This document shows positions 8,611-17,273 of a DNA stretch of 64,000 nucleotides, in pieces. A program made the position numbers and the translations under genes. The stretch's first letter is position 1; each line of letters starts with the position of its first letter. Source of the stretch: Candidatus Bathyarchaeota archaeon B24 (GTDB taxonomy: Archaea > Thermoproteota > CALKCG01 > B24); NCBI GenBank assembly GCA_001593865.1, contig LUCB01000010.1:1-64000 (forward strand). Reading direction: 5' to 3'. A model generated the notes under the pieces. That model saw nothing but the letters and a program-made list of their open reading frames with translations. It was not told the origin of the DNA and searched no databases.

Positions 8611-9597
8611 TCACCCATATAGGTGGCATGCGACTTTACGACCCTTTTCCACATCTTTCAGACCCGGTTCCTTTTTACTACATATGTCCATCGCGTATGG
8701 GCATCTAGGGTGAAACCTACAACCAGAAGGAGGATTTATAGGGCTGGGAACCTCCCCCTTGATGGGGATCTCCCCTATTTTCACCCTGGGATCCGGGACC
8801 GGTATCGCGGCTGTTAGAGCTTTGGTATATGGGTGTAAGGGGTTGTCTATGACCTCTGTGGCTTCTCCCAACTCTACGACCTTACCGAGGTACATGATCG
8901 CTATTCTATCGCATATGTGTTTAGCCACGGCTAAGTCGTGGGTTATAAAGAGGTAAGCTATCCCGTACCGGTCTCTTATGCCGAGCATAAGGTCGAGTAT
9001 CTCGGCTCTTATGGACATGTCGAGCATCGACACAGGCTCGTCCGCCACTATGAATTCTGGCTGAAGTATTATCGCCCTAGCTATGGCAACCCTCTGCCTC
9101 TGCCCGCCGCTGAGCTCGTGAGGATACCTGTACATAAACTCCTCAGGAGGCTTCAAGGCCACGTCCTCCAAGGTCTTGGTCACTCTTTCGATAACTTCCT
9201 CCCTGTTATGGGCCAATTTATGGATGGATAAGGGCTCGGAGATTATGTCGATAACCCTCATATGGGGGTTGAGGGACTCGTATGGGTCTTGGAATATTAT
9301 CTGAGCTTTTCTACGGAACTCGATGAGCTCTTCCCCGTCTAGATTTGTGATATCTACCCCCTTGAAAAGTATCCTCCCGGCCGTAGGCTCTTCAAGCCTC
9401 AGTATCAACCTTCCGGTCGTCGTCTTACCGCATCCAGATTCGCCGGCTAGGCAGAATATCTCACCACGCTTTATCGCGAAGCTCACCCCATCCACAGCCC
9501 TGATGAACTTAGGCGGCCGCCGTAGTATGATGTCCGCTAGCCCCCTTCTCACGGGAAACCACTTCTTCAACCCGTCTGCTTCGACCACGTTCTCCAA
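8611..9597 (-). CDS. Peptide-type ABC transporter ATPase, DppF/OppF family
   Basis: Cytoplasmic ATP-hydrolysing subunit, 328 aa. Walker A GESGCGKTT (~residue 53), Q-loop IFQDPYESLNPHM, signature LSGGQRQR (~164), Walker B FIVADEPVSMLD and H-loop ITHDLAV are intact. The C-terminal oligo-HPY region has the cysteine set CRFHPRCPY...C...C known in this family to hold an Fe-S cluster. Encoded on the strand opposite the binding protein and permeases, 13 bp downstream of the DppD-type partner. Shares an exact 53-bp DNA segment with that partner. Confidence 0.93.
   Translation of the reverse strand: MENVVEADGLKKWFPVRRGLADIILRRPPKFIRAVDGVSFAIKRGEIFCLAGESGCGKTTTGRLILRLEEPTAGRILFKGVDITNLDGEELIEFRRKAQIIFQDPYESLNPHMRVIDIISEPLSIHKLAHNREEVIERVTKTLEDVALKPPEEFMYRYPHELSGGQRQRVAIARAIILQPEFIVADEPVSMLDMSIRAEILDLMLGIRDRYGIAYLFITHDLAVAKHICDRIAIMYLGKVVELGEATEVIDNPLHPYTKALTAAIPVPDPRVKIGEIPIKGEVPSPINPPSGCRFHPRCPYAMDICSKKEPGLKDVEKGRKVACHLYG
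8681..8733. repeat. 53-bp exact direct repeat, copy 1 (in dppF-type gene)
   Basis: Positions 8681-8733 are identical to 9681-9733, base for base, at an offset of exactly 1000 bp. Flanking bases differ (8680 a versus 9680 g; 8734 a versus 9734 g). The segment encodes the Cys-rich tail PPSGCRFHPRCPYAMDIC in both ATPases. Confidence 0.95.
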
Positions 9598-9610
9598 CGT
9601 AACCCCCCTA

Positions 9611-10576
9611 CTACCTATACAGGTGGCATGCCGCTAGATGATGTTCCCCTACCTCTTTTAGGTTTGGCTCCTTCTCTCTGCATATGTCCATCGCGTATGG
9701 GCATCTAGGGTGAAACCTACAACCAGAAGGAGGGTTCACGAGGTTAGGCGGCACTCCAGGGATGTATGCGAGCTTCCTCTTGCTCTCTCTTATGCTCGGG
9801 ACGCTCTTAAGTAGAGCGGTTGTATAAGGATGCTTGGGCTGGAGCAAGACCTCTACGGCCGGTCCATACTCGACGATCTTCCCCGCATACATCACGGCTA
9901 CTTTATCGCTCATCTCGGCCACGACCGATATGTCGTGCGATATCAGCATAAGAGATAGCTTAAGCCTGCTCTGAAGCTCCTTGATGAGCTTCAACGTCTG
10001 AGCCTGAACTATGACATCCAACGCGGTCGTAGGCTCGTCGGCTATCAATACCTTAGGGTTCAAAGCCAGCGCCATGGCTATCATAACTCTCTGCCTCTGC
10101 CCGCCGCTGAGCTCGAACGGATAGCTCGAGACCCTGGAAGGGTCTATACCCACCAGGCTGAGCAGTTCTTCAGCCCTCCTATAGGCATCCTTCTTGGAGA
10201 CCTTCTCGTGGAGCATGATCGCCTCGGCTATCTGGTCTCCGACCTTTATTATGGGGTTTAAAGCGTTCATGGAGCCTTGGAAGACCATCGATATCTTACG
10301 CCACCGCACCTCTTTACGAAGCCTATGCTCATCCAGCCTAAGTATATCTACTCCGTCGAGCAGTACCTCGCCGCCGAGGACCCGGGCGTTAGAGGGCAAT
10401 ATGCGTAGTATCGTGATCGCTAGGCTCGATTTACCGCATCCAGACTCCCCCACTATCCCAAGAGCCTCCTCCCTATCCAAGTTGAACGAAACACCATCCA
10501 CCGCCTTCACAAAAACCCCATCCCCGACCTCATAGTACATCCTGAGGTCCTTAACCTCTAAGAGCAATTGCTTCAA
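9611..10576 (-). CDS. Peptide-type ABC transporter ATPase, DppD/OppD family
   Basis: ATP-hydrolysing partner of the DppF-type subunit. Walker A GESGCGKSS, signature LSGGQRQR, Walker B VLIADEPTTALD, H-loop ISHDISV and the C-terminal oligo-HPY cysteines CRFHPRCPY...C...C are present. An in-frame ATG exists at 10618, but TTTTATTA at 10621-10629 (reverse strand) would place the transcript start near 10600, so I favour TTG 10576 or 10567, the latter 10 nt after an AGGGGG stretch. Forms a two-gene ATPase unit in opposite orientation to the permeases it should serve. Confidence 0.92.
   Translation of the reverse strand: MKQLLLEVKDLRMYYEVGDGVFVKAVDGVSFNLDREEALGIVGESGCGKSSLAITILRILPSNARVLGGEVLLDGVDILRLDEHRLRKEVRWRKISMVFQGSMNALNPIIKVGDQIAEAIMLHEKVSKKDAYRRAEELLSLVGIDPSRVSSYPFELSGGQRQRVMIAMALALNPKVLIADEPTTALDVIVQAQTLKLIKELQSRLKLSLMLISHDISVVAEMSDKVAVMYAGKIVEYGPAVEVLLQPKHPYTTALLKSVPSIRESKRKLAYIPGVPPNLVNPPSGCRFHPRCPYAMDICREKEPNLKEVGEHHLAACHLYR
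9681..9733. repeat. 53-bp exact direct repeat, copy 2 (in dppD-type gene)
   Basis: Second copy of the segment at 8681-8733. Identity extends through synonymous codon positions, unlike the rest of these two related genes. Confidence 0.95.
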
Positions 10577-10836
10577 TCCCCCTAAAATGGTCCCGACTAA
10601 AATTCTAAATACACCCATGGTAATAAAAGGTTTGGGAGCAGTCGCCGTTTTTCCTTACCGCCCGCGAACACTATTCACAGCGTTTTAGGATGAGTTTTAG
10701 ACTAGAGTAAGCGGGTTCCTATGGTTTCTCTGGCATTTAACGTACCTTTTAAGCAGCGACATCTTCTTTCGACTAGCTGAAAGTCGTAAGGATGAGTTTA
10801 AGCCTAGACGTTCGATCGAATGATGGATAAGCTGGT

Positions 10837-11053
10837 ATGGTATGGCTTAACTCTATAGGATCGGAGCTTGATAAAAAAGACCGGTCAACGTTAGAAACAG
10901 TGGTAAAGACGTTTGACGTTATTCTAATGGTTTATAGAGGGTATAGAGTAGAACTTAACGGTCGTTAAGAGGGTTCTTGAAGGAAAAGTTATGTCGATGA
11001 CATCTCACGCCTATGCGGCTACACGATGTTTAAGCGATGGATTTAGACCATGA
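10837..11053 (+). pseudogene. Possible degenerate small ORF in the long intergenic gap
   Basis: The 10619-11100 gap has no intact gene over 60 codons. ATG 10837 opens 43 codons (ending VYRGYRVELNGR, stop 10966). Shifting one frame at 10961 gives 30 further open codons (VVKRVLEGKVMSMTSHAYAA...) to a stop at 11051. The two pieces read like one interrupted protein of ~70 aa. No family recognised; it may also be chance. Confidence 0.25.
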
Positions 11054-11059
11054 AGGAAA

Positions 11060-11068
11060 ATTTATAAG
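11060..11068 (+). promoter_or_regulatory. TATA box of the second peptide-importer operon
   Basis: ATTTATAAG preceded by purine-rich GGAAA (BRE-like) gives a predicted transcript start near 11090, just ahead of the GAGGT ribosome-binding site at 11096-11100. Confidence 0.55.
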
Positions 11069-11109
11069 AAAGTGGCGCGTGTTAAGATAGAATTTGAGGT
11101 ATGAGTATT

Positions 11110-13797
11110 ATGGAAATTAAGACTAAGCTCAGTTTGTTCGCCGTTCTTCTAGTGATTTCTTCGCTGCTCAGCGTCTGCTTCATAAGCACTCCTAAGGTCG
11201 TCGCTCAAGAGCCTCCTAAGGGTCCATGGGTCGATGAGGTAGACATGTTCATGGAGACGGATGAAGCAAAGGTAGTCGACATGCTCGAAAAGAACGAGAT
11301 ACAGGTGTATTTCAGAGATATAACGGACCCTGAGCTCTTTAAGAAAGTGAAAGCTTCACCCGACTTATGGTACGCTACTTCATACGGACTATACTTTGAA
11401 CTGACGTTTAACCCTGTCGGCCCTGAATTCCCTAAGACCGGTAAGCTAAACCCGTTCGCCGTCCCGCGTATAAGAGAGGCTATGAACTACCTGGTCGATA
11501 GGAAGTATATAGCCGACGAGATAATGGCTGGGATGGCTATACCGAGATATACCGCCCTAACGCCTGCCTTCCCAGACTACGCAAGGTATGCCGACACAAT
11601 TAAGGAGATCGAGAAGAAGTATAGTTACGACTTCGATAAGGCTAGGGAGATCATAACAGAGGAGATGCTCAAGCTCGGTGCCGAGTTGAAGGATGGGAAG
11701 TGGTATTATAAAGGTGAGCCTGTTACGCTGATATTCCTGATCAGGAAGGAGGATCAGAGGAAGGCTATAGGCGACTATGTGGCTTCCCAGCTCGAGAAGC
11801 TCGGGTTCACGGTCGATAGGCAGTATAAGCTGAGTAGAGAGGCGGCTCCCCTATGGATCTTCGGCGACCCTGCGGACGGTAAATGGCACATCTACACAGG
11901 CGGGTGGATAACGACTCTTGTCTCTAGGGATGAAGCAGACAACTTCGGCTTCTTCTACACGTCTAGAGGCCTTTCGGTGCCGCTATGGCAGGCTTACAAG
12001 CCGTCTCCGGAATTCGACTACGTCGCAGGTAGGCTTTGGAATAGAGACTTTAAGACCATGGAGGAGAGAGACGAACTGATGAGAAAGGCTTTAGAACTCG
12101 CGATGAAGGACTCCGTGAGGGTATGGCTGGTCAACCAGCTTGCACCTTGGCCTGCTAGGAAGGAGGTTTCCTTGACCTACGACCTAGCAGCTGGCTTCTC
12201 AGGGGCTAGGTTGTGGCCATACACGATTAGATATGTTAACAAGACGGGCGGTGTCGTCAAGATCGCGTCCACAGATATACTGGTACAGCCTGTGAACCCC
12301 GTCGCGGGAAGCGATTGGATCTACGATGCTATGTACTATCGTGCGGTTTCAGACCCTGCGACCATACCGGACCCGTTCACAGGCTTGTACTGGCCTCAGA
12401 GGGTCGAGAAGGCTGAGGTCTATGTTTTAGAGGGGTTGCCTGTAAGCGTTACGTTGGACTGGGTTGAGCTGAAGTTCGTCGATGAGATCACCGTCCCGGA
12501 GGATGCCTGGTACGACTGGGACCCTGTGGCGAAGAAGATTGTCTACGCTCCTCCTGGGACGACCGCTAAGACGAAGACGGTAGTCTACTACGACGAGAGC
12601 ATATTCGACATGAAGTACCACGACGGCAGTAAATTCTCGATAGCGGACATAGTATTCGACTTTATCCTAACGTTCGATAGGGCTAAGCCGGAGAGCCCGC
12701 TGTACGATGAATCCTATATTCCATCCTTCCAAGCCTTCAGAGAGTACTTCAAAGGTTTTAAGATCGTCAGTGAGAATCCGCTGGTGATAGAGTTCTACTC
12801 AGACGTTGTGTATTTAGATGCTGAGTGGATAGCGTCATCTGCCGCCGGAGAATTCTACCCAGATTACACATATGGGCCTGGGCCTTGGCACACGGTCGCC
12901 ATCGGCTGCCTAGCCGAGGCTGATGGTAAGCTAGCGTTCTCAGCCGATAAGGCTGAGGAGTTCAAGGTGGAGTGGATGAACTTTATCGCAGGTCCATCGC
13001 TTTCGATACTGGAAGAATACTTGGATAAGGCTATCGCGGAGAAGTACATTCCCTACAAGGAGGTTCTTGGCAAGTATATCAGCGAGGACGAGGCCTTGGA
13101 GAGATATGAGAACTTAAAGGCGTGGTATGAGTCTAAGAACCACTTCTTGGTAGGCGCCGGTCCATTCTACCTAGACAGGGTCGACCCCACCGCTAAGATA
13201 GTGGTCTTGAAGGCGAACCGTGAGTTTCTAGACCCCGCGGATAAGTGGCTTAGGTTCTCCAAGCCTATGATCCCTGAGGTCGAGATACCGTCTATACCCA
13301 CGATCGTACCTGGGTTATCTGCCGAGATACCTGTGTCGATAACGTTTGAAGGTGAGCCTTACAAGATAGCCGACATCAGCAGTGTAAAGTATATAGTTAC
13401 AAGCCCGGCTGTCACCATCGTAGGCGAGGCTGAGCCTATCGAGGATGGTGAATGGAATATAGTTCTTAAACCGGAGGAGACAGCCCTACTACCTGCCGGA
13501 ACCGTGGATATAGATGTCCTGGTGGTGTCGAAGCTCGTAGGTATGCCTGTATCGATAACGACTACTACAACCGTTATGAGTACGACCGAATACATGATGA
13601 GCGAACTCGCCAAGGCTAAAGCTGACTACGAGACTAGGATATCCGGGCTTCAGAGTCAGCTTGACACGTTAAGCGGAGAAATCGCAGACCTATCGTCTAG
13701 GATAGACTCGCTGATGAGTATGATGTATGCATCGATAGGCATCGCTATAATAGCCATAATTATAGCTATAGCGGCGATAGTGTTGTCTAGGAGATAG
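11110..13797 (+). CDS. ABC transporter solute-binding protein, SBP_bac_5 type, halves swapped
   Basis: Large binding protein (~895 aa) of the second importer. After a signal sequence ending near VVAQ come segments typical of the later half of SBP_bac_5 (IREAMNYLVDRKYIADEI). The features of the first half appear only later: YHDGSKFSIADIVFDFI around residue 506-522 and VGAGPFYLD around 684-692 (numbered from ATG 11101). A beta-rich stalk, a coiled coil (LQSQLDTLSGEIADLSSRID) and a C-terminal membrane helix ending LSRR anchor it. ATG 11110, nine bases after GAGGT, is preferred to ATG 11101, which abuts it. Longer than usual for the family. Ligand unknown. Confidence 0.85.
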   Translation: MEIKTKLSLFAVLLVISSLLSVCFISTPKVVAQEPPKGPWVDEVDMFMETDEAKVVDMLEKNEIQVYFRDITDPELFKKVKASPDLWYATSYGLYFELTFNPVGPEFPKTGKLNPFAVPRIREAMNYLVDRKYIADEIMAGMAIPRYTALTPAFPDYARYADTIKEIEKKYSYDFDKAREIITEEMLKLGAELKDGKWYYKGEPVTLIFLIRKEDQRKAIGDYVASQLEKLGFTVDRQYKLSREAAPLWIFGDPADGKWHIYTGGWITTLVSRDEADNFGFFYTSRGLSVPLWQAYKPSPEFDYVAGRLWNRDFKTMEERDELMRKALELAMKDSVRVWLVNQLAPWPARKEVSLTYDLAAGFSGARLWPYTIRYVNKTGGVVKIASTDILVQPVNPVAGSDWIYDAMYYRAVSDPATIPDPFTGLYWPQRVEKAEVYVLEGLPVSVTLDWVELKFVDEITVPEDAWYDWDPVAKKIVYAPPGTTAKTKTVVYYDESIFDMKYHDGSKFSIADIVFDFILTFDRAKPESPLYDESYIPSFQAFREYFKGFKIVSENPLVIEFYSDVVYLDAEWIASSAAGEFYPDYTYGPGPWHTVAIGCLAEADGKLAFSADKAEEFKVEWMNFIAGPSLSILEEYLDKAIAEKYIPYKEVLGKYISEDEALERYENLKAWYESKNHFLVGAGPFYLDRVDPTAKIVVLKANREFLDPADKWLRFSKPMIPEVEIPSIPTIVPGLSAEIPVSITFEGEPYKIADISSVKYIVTSPAVTIVGEAEPIEDGEWNIVLKPEETALLPAGTVDIDVLVVSKLVGMPVSITTTTTVMSTTEYMMSELAKAKADYETRISGLQSQLDTLSGEIADLSSRIDSLMSMMYASIGIAIIAIIIAIAAIVLSRR

Positions 13798-13838
13798 CAA
13801 TTTCCCCTTCCTTTTTTAAACGCCTATGGTGGTATCGT

Positions 13839-14900
13839 ATGTATCTAAGGGTTGCGAAGTACCTTCTGAAACGTGGTATCGCACTTTTCATAACGGTAGT
13901 GGTCGCGGTTTATATATCCATCCTCATAGCTAACGCGGGTGGGTATGTAGACCAGATAATCAAGAGCGAGTTGTACATCTCGATCTCACAGAGCGTGCGT
14001 CAAAACCCTGCGTATAAAGCCTTGAACGAGACGCAGGTTAGAGCGCTTATAGAGGAGTTCTACGCTAACGAGTTGAAGAGGATAGGGTTTGATAAGCCTT
14101 TCATATATAGAAGCTTCATCTATTTGATGGATGCTTTGTCGCTGAACCTCGGGAGGTCTCTCTTCATAAGTAGCGACAGCGGTTCTAGGAGTGTCCGCAT
14201 AATAATCCTCGAGAGGTTGCCTAATACCATTCTATTATTCACGACCACCCAGCTTCTCCTGTTTTTCATAGGCTTACTCATAGGCTTACTCTTATCAAGA
14301 AGATACGGTAGTATCTTAGATAGGATTTTTGTCCTTCTAGCACCTCTCTCCAGTTTGCCAGGCTGGTTCTACGGAATATTCCTGATACTGGTATTCGCAT
14401 CCTTCCTCAGAATACTTCCCTACGGAGGTATGGTGGATGTACCCCCACCAACCGACAGGTTCAGCTACGCGTTAAGCGTTTTAAAGCATATGGTCCTGCC
14501 CATAATGTCGTGGCTAGTAGCATACTCCTTCATAAACATATACGTCAGGAGAACGTTCTTTCTTATGTTCTCAAGCGAGGAGTATGTTGAGCTTGCTAAG
14601 GCTAAAGGCTTACCCGAGTCTGTAATTCAGAAAAGATACATACTCAGGCCGACGCTACCGCCTATCATAACCGATTTTTCGCTGACCTTGATAGCTTCCT
14701 GGATGGGTGCCATAATAACCGAGACCATATTCGACTGGCCTGGAATAGGGAGACTGTTCTACACGGCCTCCGTGCTGTTCGACACTCCCGTGCTCATAGG
14801 CCTCGTAGTCATATACGCGTATCTGTTGGCTGTAACGGTCTTCGTCCTCGAGCTGATCTACGTAATCGTAGACCCGAGAATTAGAGCCAGAGGTGGATGA
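13839..14900 (+). CDS. Peptide-type ABC transporter permease, DppB/OppB family
   Basis: 353-aa membrane subunit of the second importer. N-terminal helix from ~12-32, a longer than usual external segment (~33-115, containing NETQVRALIEEFYANELKRIGFDKP), then five helices with the coupling loop EEYVELAKAKGLPESVIQKRY. It follows the binding-protein gene by 41 bp and overlaps the next permease by four bases (ATGA). Same domain plan as the 4807-5793 permease but clearly diverged in sequence. Confidence 0.92.
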   Translation: MYLRVAKYLLKRGIALFITVVVAVYISILIANAGGYVDQIIKSELYISISQSVRQNPAYKALNETQVRALIEEFYANELKRIGFDKPFIYRSFIYLMDALSLNLGRSLFISSDSGSRSVRIIILERLPNTILLFTTTQLLLFFIGLLIGLLLSRRYGSILDRIFVLLAPLSSLPGWFYGIFLILVFASFLRILPYGGMVDVPPPTDRFSYALSVLKHMVLPIMSWLVAYSFINIYVRRTFFLMFSSEEYVELAKAKGLPESVIQKRYILRPTLPPIITDFSLTLIASWMGAIITETIFDWPGIGRLFYTASVLFDTPVLIGLVVIYAYLLAVTVFVLELIYVIVDPRIRARGG

Positions 14901-16306
14901 TGTTGCCTCGTCTTAAACATTTTTTCAGACAGCTCCTCCTCTATAAATCTGCCACGGTAGGGTTAGCCATAATACTCGGCCTCATAGCGATATCCATATA
15001 CACGGTTTTCTCAATCCCCTACAGCGACGCCATCAAACTTTGGAGGGCTGGTGAGCAGTACTGGCTAGACACCCCGCGTAACGCTCTACCGTCATGGGTT
15101 AACTTGTTCCTGTCTAAGAAGCTTCCTGAGACGATAATACTGGATACAGAGAACCCCCAGGTGGGTGTATCCAAAGCCATAATCTCCGCAGGAGAGGAGT
15201 CGAGCGTGATAAAGGTCGAGTTCGTCTTCGACTACCGGTATGACGATTTTCCGAGCGAGATAAACCTGTTCTTCAAGTCTAGCTACAACTCATCGCCTCC
15301 GAGGCTGACCATACACTGGGTCAAGCCAAACGGAGAGGATATAGTTTTAAAGTCTATGCTCGTCGCCAAGGATGATAGGTACTACATATCTAACGACGAG
15401 AAGCTTGCTAGGAGGCTTAGAAGCACATTCTCCGTAAAGCTCAATAGGACTATAGGCTACGACCTGCCTATCTTGGTTCTGCTCTTCGCCCAGGAAGACG
15501 AGAGTCTGTTAGACCCAGGCACGGCTAAGGTCATGAAGGGTACATACAGGCTTTGGATAGATGGTATAGCGTTTGAGAAGGATGTGAAACTGGACGCGAA
15601 GCTTGTCGTATACGGAAAGGTGTATGGGTGGGCTGGCACAGATCACCTGAGGAGGGACCTGGGAATCGCCCTTCTATGGGGGACTCCGATCGCGCTATCC
15701 TTCGGTATAACCGCGTCGGTCTCGGTGGCGTTGATACAGATATTCATAGGTGCTTTATGCGCGTGGTTCGGGGGAAAGGTCGACACGGTTTTACAGAGGG
15801 TTACCGAGATCTTCATGGTACTTCCATTTCTCCCGACTCTGATAATGATATCTACGCTCTATAAGTTCAACATATGGGTTCTCCTACTGATAGTTATACT
15901 GCTCAGCATATTTGGTTCCGGTGTTAAAAACTATAGGGCTATGTTTCTTCAGATCAAGGAGTTTCCATACGTGGAGGCCGCGAGGGCTTATGGAGCTAGC
16001 AACTTTAGAATAGTCACGTATTACCTGATCCCCAAGGTTCTACCCACAATCATACCTTCTATGGTCCTCTCGGTCGCAGACTTCGTGTTCCTCGAGGCTG
16101 CACTTGCTATACTCGGTCTAGGAGACCCGCTAGCGCCGACTTGGGGTAAGATAATCAACGACGCATACGTGAACGGGGCGCTTTATAAGGGCTTATACTA
16201 CTGGGTTCTAGAGCCGTCTGTTATGCTTGCTCTTACCTCTCTTAGCTTCGCCATGCTCGGGTTCACTTTGGATAAGATATTCAATCCAAAGCTGAGGGAG
16301 ATCTAG
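14897..16306 (+). CDS. Peptide-type ABC transporter permease, DppC/OppC family, with large external insert
   Basis: 469-aa second permease. After the first helix (~17-40) there are ~190 residues of non-membrane, beta-rich sequence (including VEFVFDYRYDDFPSEINLFF), then the canonical core from WAGTDHLRRDLGIALLWGTP with five helices and coupling loop VEAARAYGASNFRIVTYYLI. The insert matches in position and size the one in the first importer's DppC-type subunit. The upstream and downstream genes are directly coupled: ATGA at 14897, and the ATPase ATG follows the stop with no gap. Confidence 0.9.
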   Translation: MMLPRLKHFFRQLLLYKSATVGLAIILGLIAISIYTVFSIPYSDAIKLWRAGEQYWLDTPRNALPSWVNLFLSKKLPETIILDTENPQVGVSKAIISAGEESSVIKVEFVFDYRYDDFPSEINLFFKSSYNSSPPRLTIHWVKPNGEDIVLKSMLVAKDDRYYISNDEKLARRLRSTFSVKLNRTIGYDLPILVLLFAQEDESLLDPGTAKVMKGTYRLWIDGIAFEKDVKLDAKLVVYGKVYGWAGTDHLRRDLGIALLWGTPIALSFGITASVSVALIQIFIGALCAWFGGKVDTVLQRVTEIFMVLPFLPTLIMISTLYKFNIWVLLLIVILLSIFGSGVKNYRAMFLQIKEFPYVEAARAYGASNFRIVTYYLIPKVLPTIIPSMVLSVADFVFLEAALAILGLGDPLAPTWGKIINDAYVNGALYKGLYYWVLEPSVMLALTSLSFAMLGFTLDKIFNPKLREI

Positions 16307-17269
16307 ATGGCTGAGCCTCACCTGACCGTGAAAAACCTCGTGATGTATTACAGAACCGTTAGAGGCGAGGTTAAAGCGGTCGACAACGTATCCTTCTCTC
16401 TGCCGAGAAGTAAGACCGTTGCGATAATCGGGGAGTCTGGCTGTGGGAAAAGCTCCTTAGCTAAATCGATAATAAAGCTACTACCTAGGAATGTATCGGT
16501 GTATAAGGGTGTTATACTTTTCGACGGCGTGGATCTCATGAAGATGGACGAGGAGAGCTTCAGGAGAGATATCAGGTGGGTTAAGATAACCTATGTCCCC
16601 CAGGCCGCGTTAAACTCCTTAAACCCGGTTATTAAGATAGGGGAGCAGATGATCGAGCCCCTACTCCTACACTTTAAGATGCGTAAGACGGAGGCTCTCG
16701 AAAGAGCTGCCAAGGCTTTGAAAACGGTTGGTATAAGCGAGGAGTTTATAAATCATTATCCGTTCGAGCTCAGCGGCGGTATGAGGCAGAGGGTTATAAT
16801 AGCTATGTCCATGCTCACAAACCCGGAGCTTATGGTTCTAGACGAGCCTACGTCTTCACTAGACGTGCTAACCCAAGCTAACATAATAAACCTGTTAAAA
16901 ACGATAAAGAGAGACTTAAAGCTTAGTATGATATTCATAACGCATGACGTCGGCTTATCCAGCGAGCTTGCGGATAGGGTTGCCGTGATGTACGCCGGGC
17001 AGATAGTCGAATTCGCTAGCGCCGATGAGTTTTATCGCAACCCTAAGCACCCATACTCGCAGAAGCTCATGGATAGCGTCCCCACGCTTAAAACCGATAA
17101 GAAGCTTGACTTCATACCGGGCTCACCTCCGAGCCTCCTAAACCCGCCTAGGGGGTGTAGATTCGCTGAAAGATGCCCCTACAGGTTTGAGAAGTGCAAA
17201 GAACCCCCTCCCGTGATAAACTTAAGCGAGGAATTTTACGTTAGATGCTGGCTTTACGAGAAGAGGTGA
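16307..17269 (+). CDS. Peptide-type ABC transporter ATPase, DppD/OppD family
   Basis: 320-aa ATPase with Walker A GESGCGKSS, Q-loop TYVPQAALNSLNP, signature LSGGMRQR, Walker B MVLDEPTSSLD and H-loop ITHDVGL. The C-terminus carries the oligo-HPY Cys set (CRFAERCPYRFEKC...C). The ATG directly follows the stop codon of the permease gene. Unlike the first importer, this system has both ATPases in line with the permeases. Confidence 0.93.
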   Translation: MAEPHLTVKNLVMYYRTVRGEVKAVDNVSFSLPRSKTVAIIGESGCGKSSLAKSIIKLLPRNVSVYKGVILFDGVDLMKMDEESFRRDIRWVKITYVPQAALNSLNPVIKIGEQMIEPLLLHFKMRKTEALERAAKALKTVGISEEFINHYPFELSGGMRQRVIIAMSMLTNPELMVLDEPTSSLDVLTQANIINLLKTIKRDLKLSMIFITHDVGLSSELADRVAVMYAGQIVEFASADEFYRNPKHPYSQKLMDSVPTLKTDKKLDFIPGSPPSLLNPPRGCRFAERCPYRFEKCKEPPPVINLSEEFYVRCWLYEKR

Positions 17270-17273
17270 TGGT

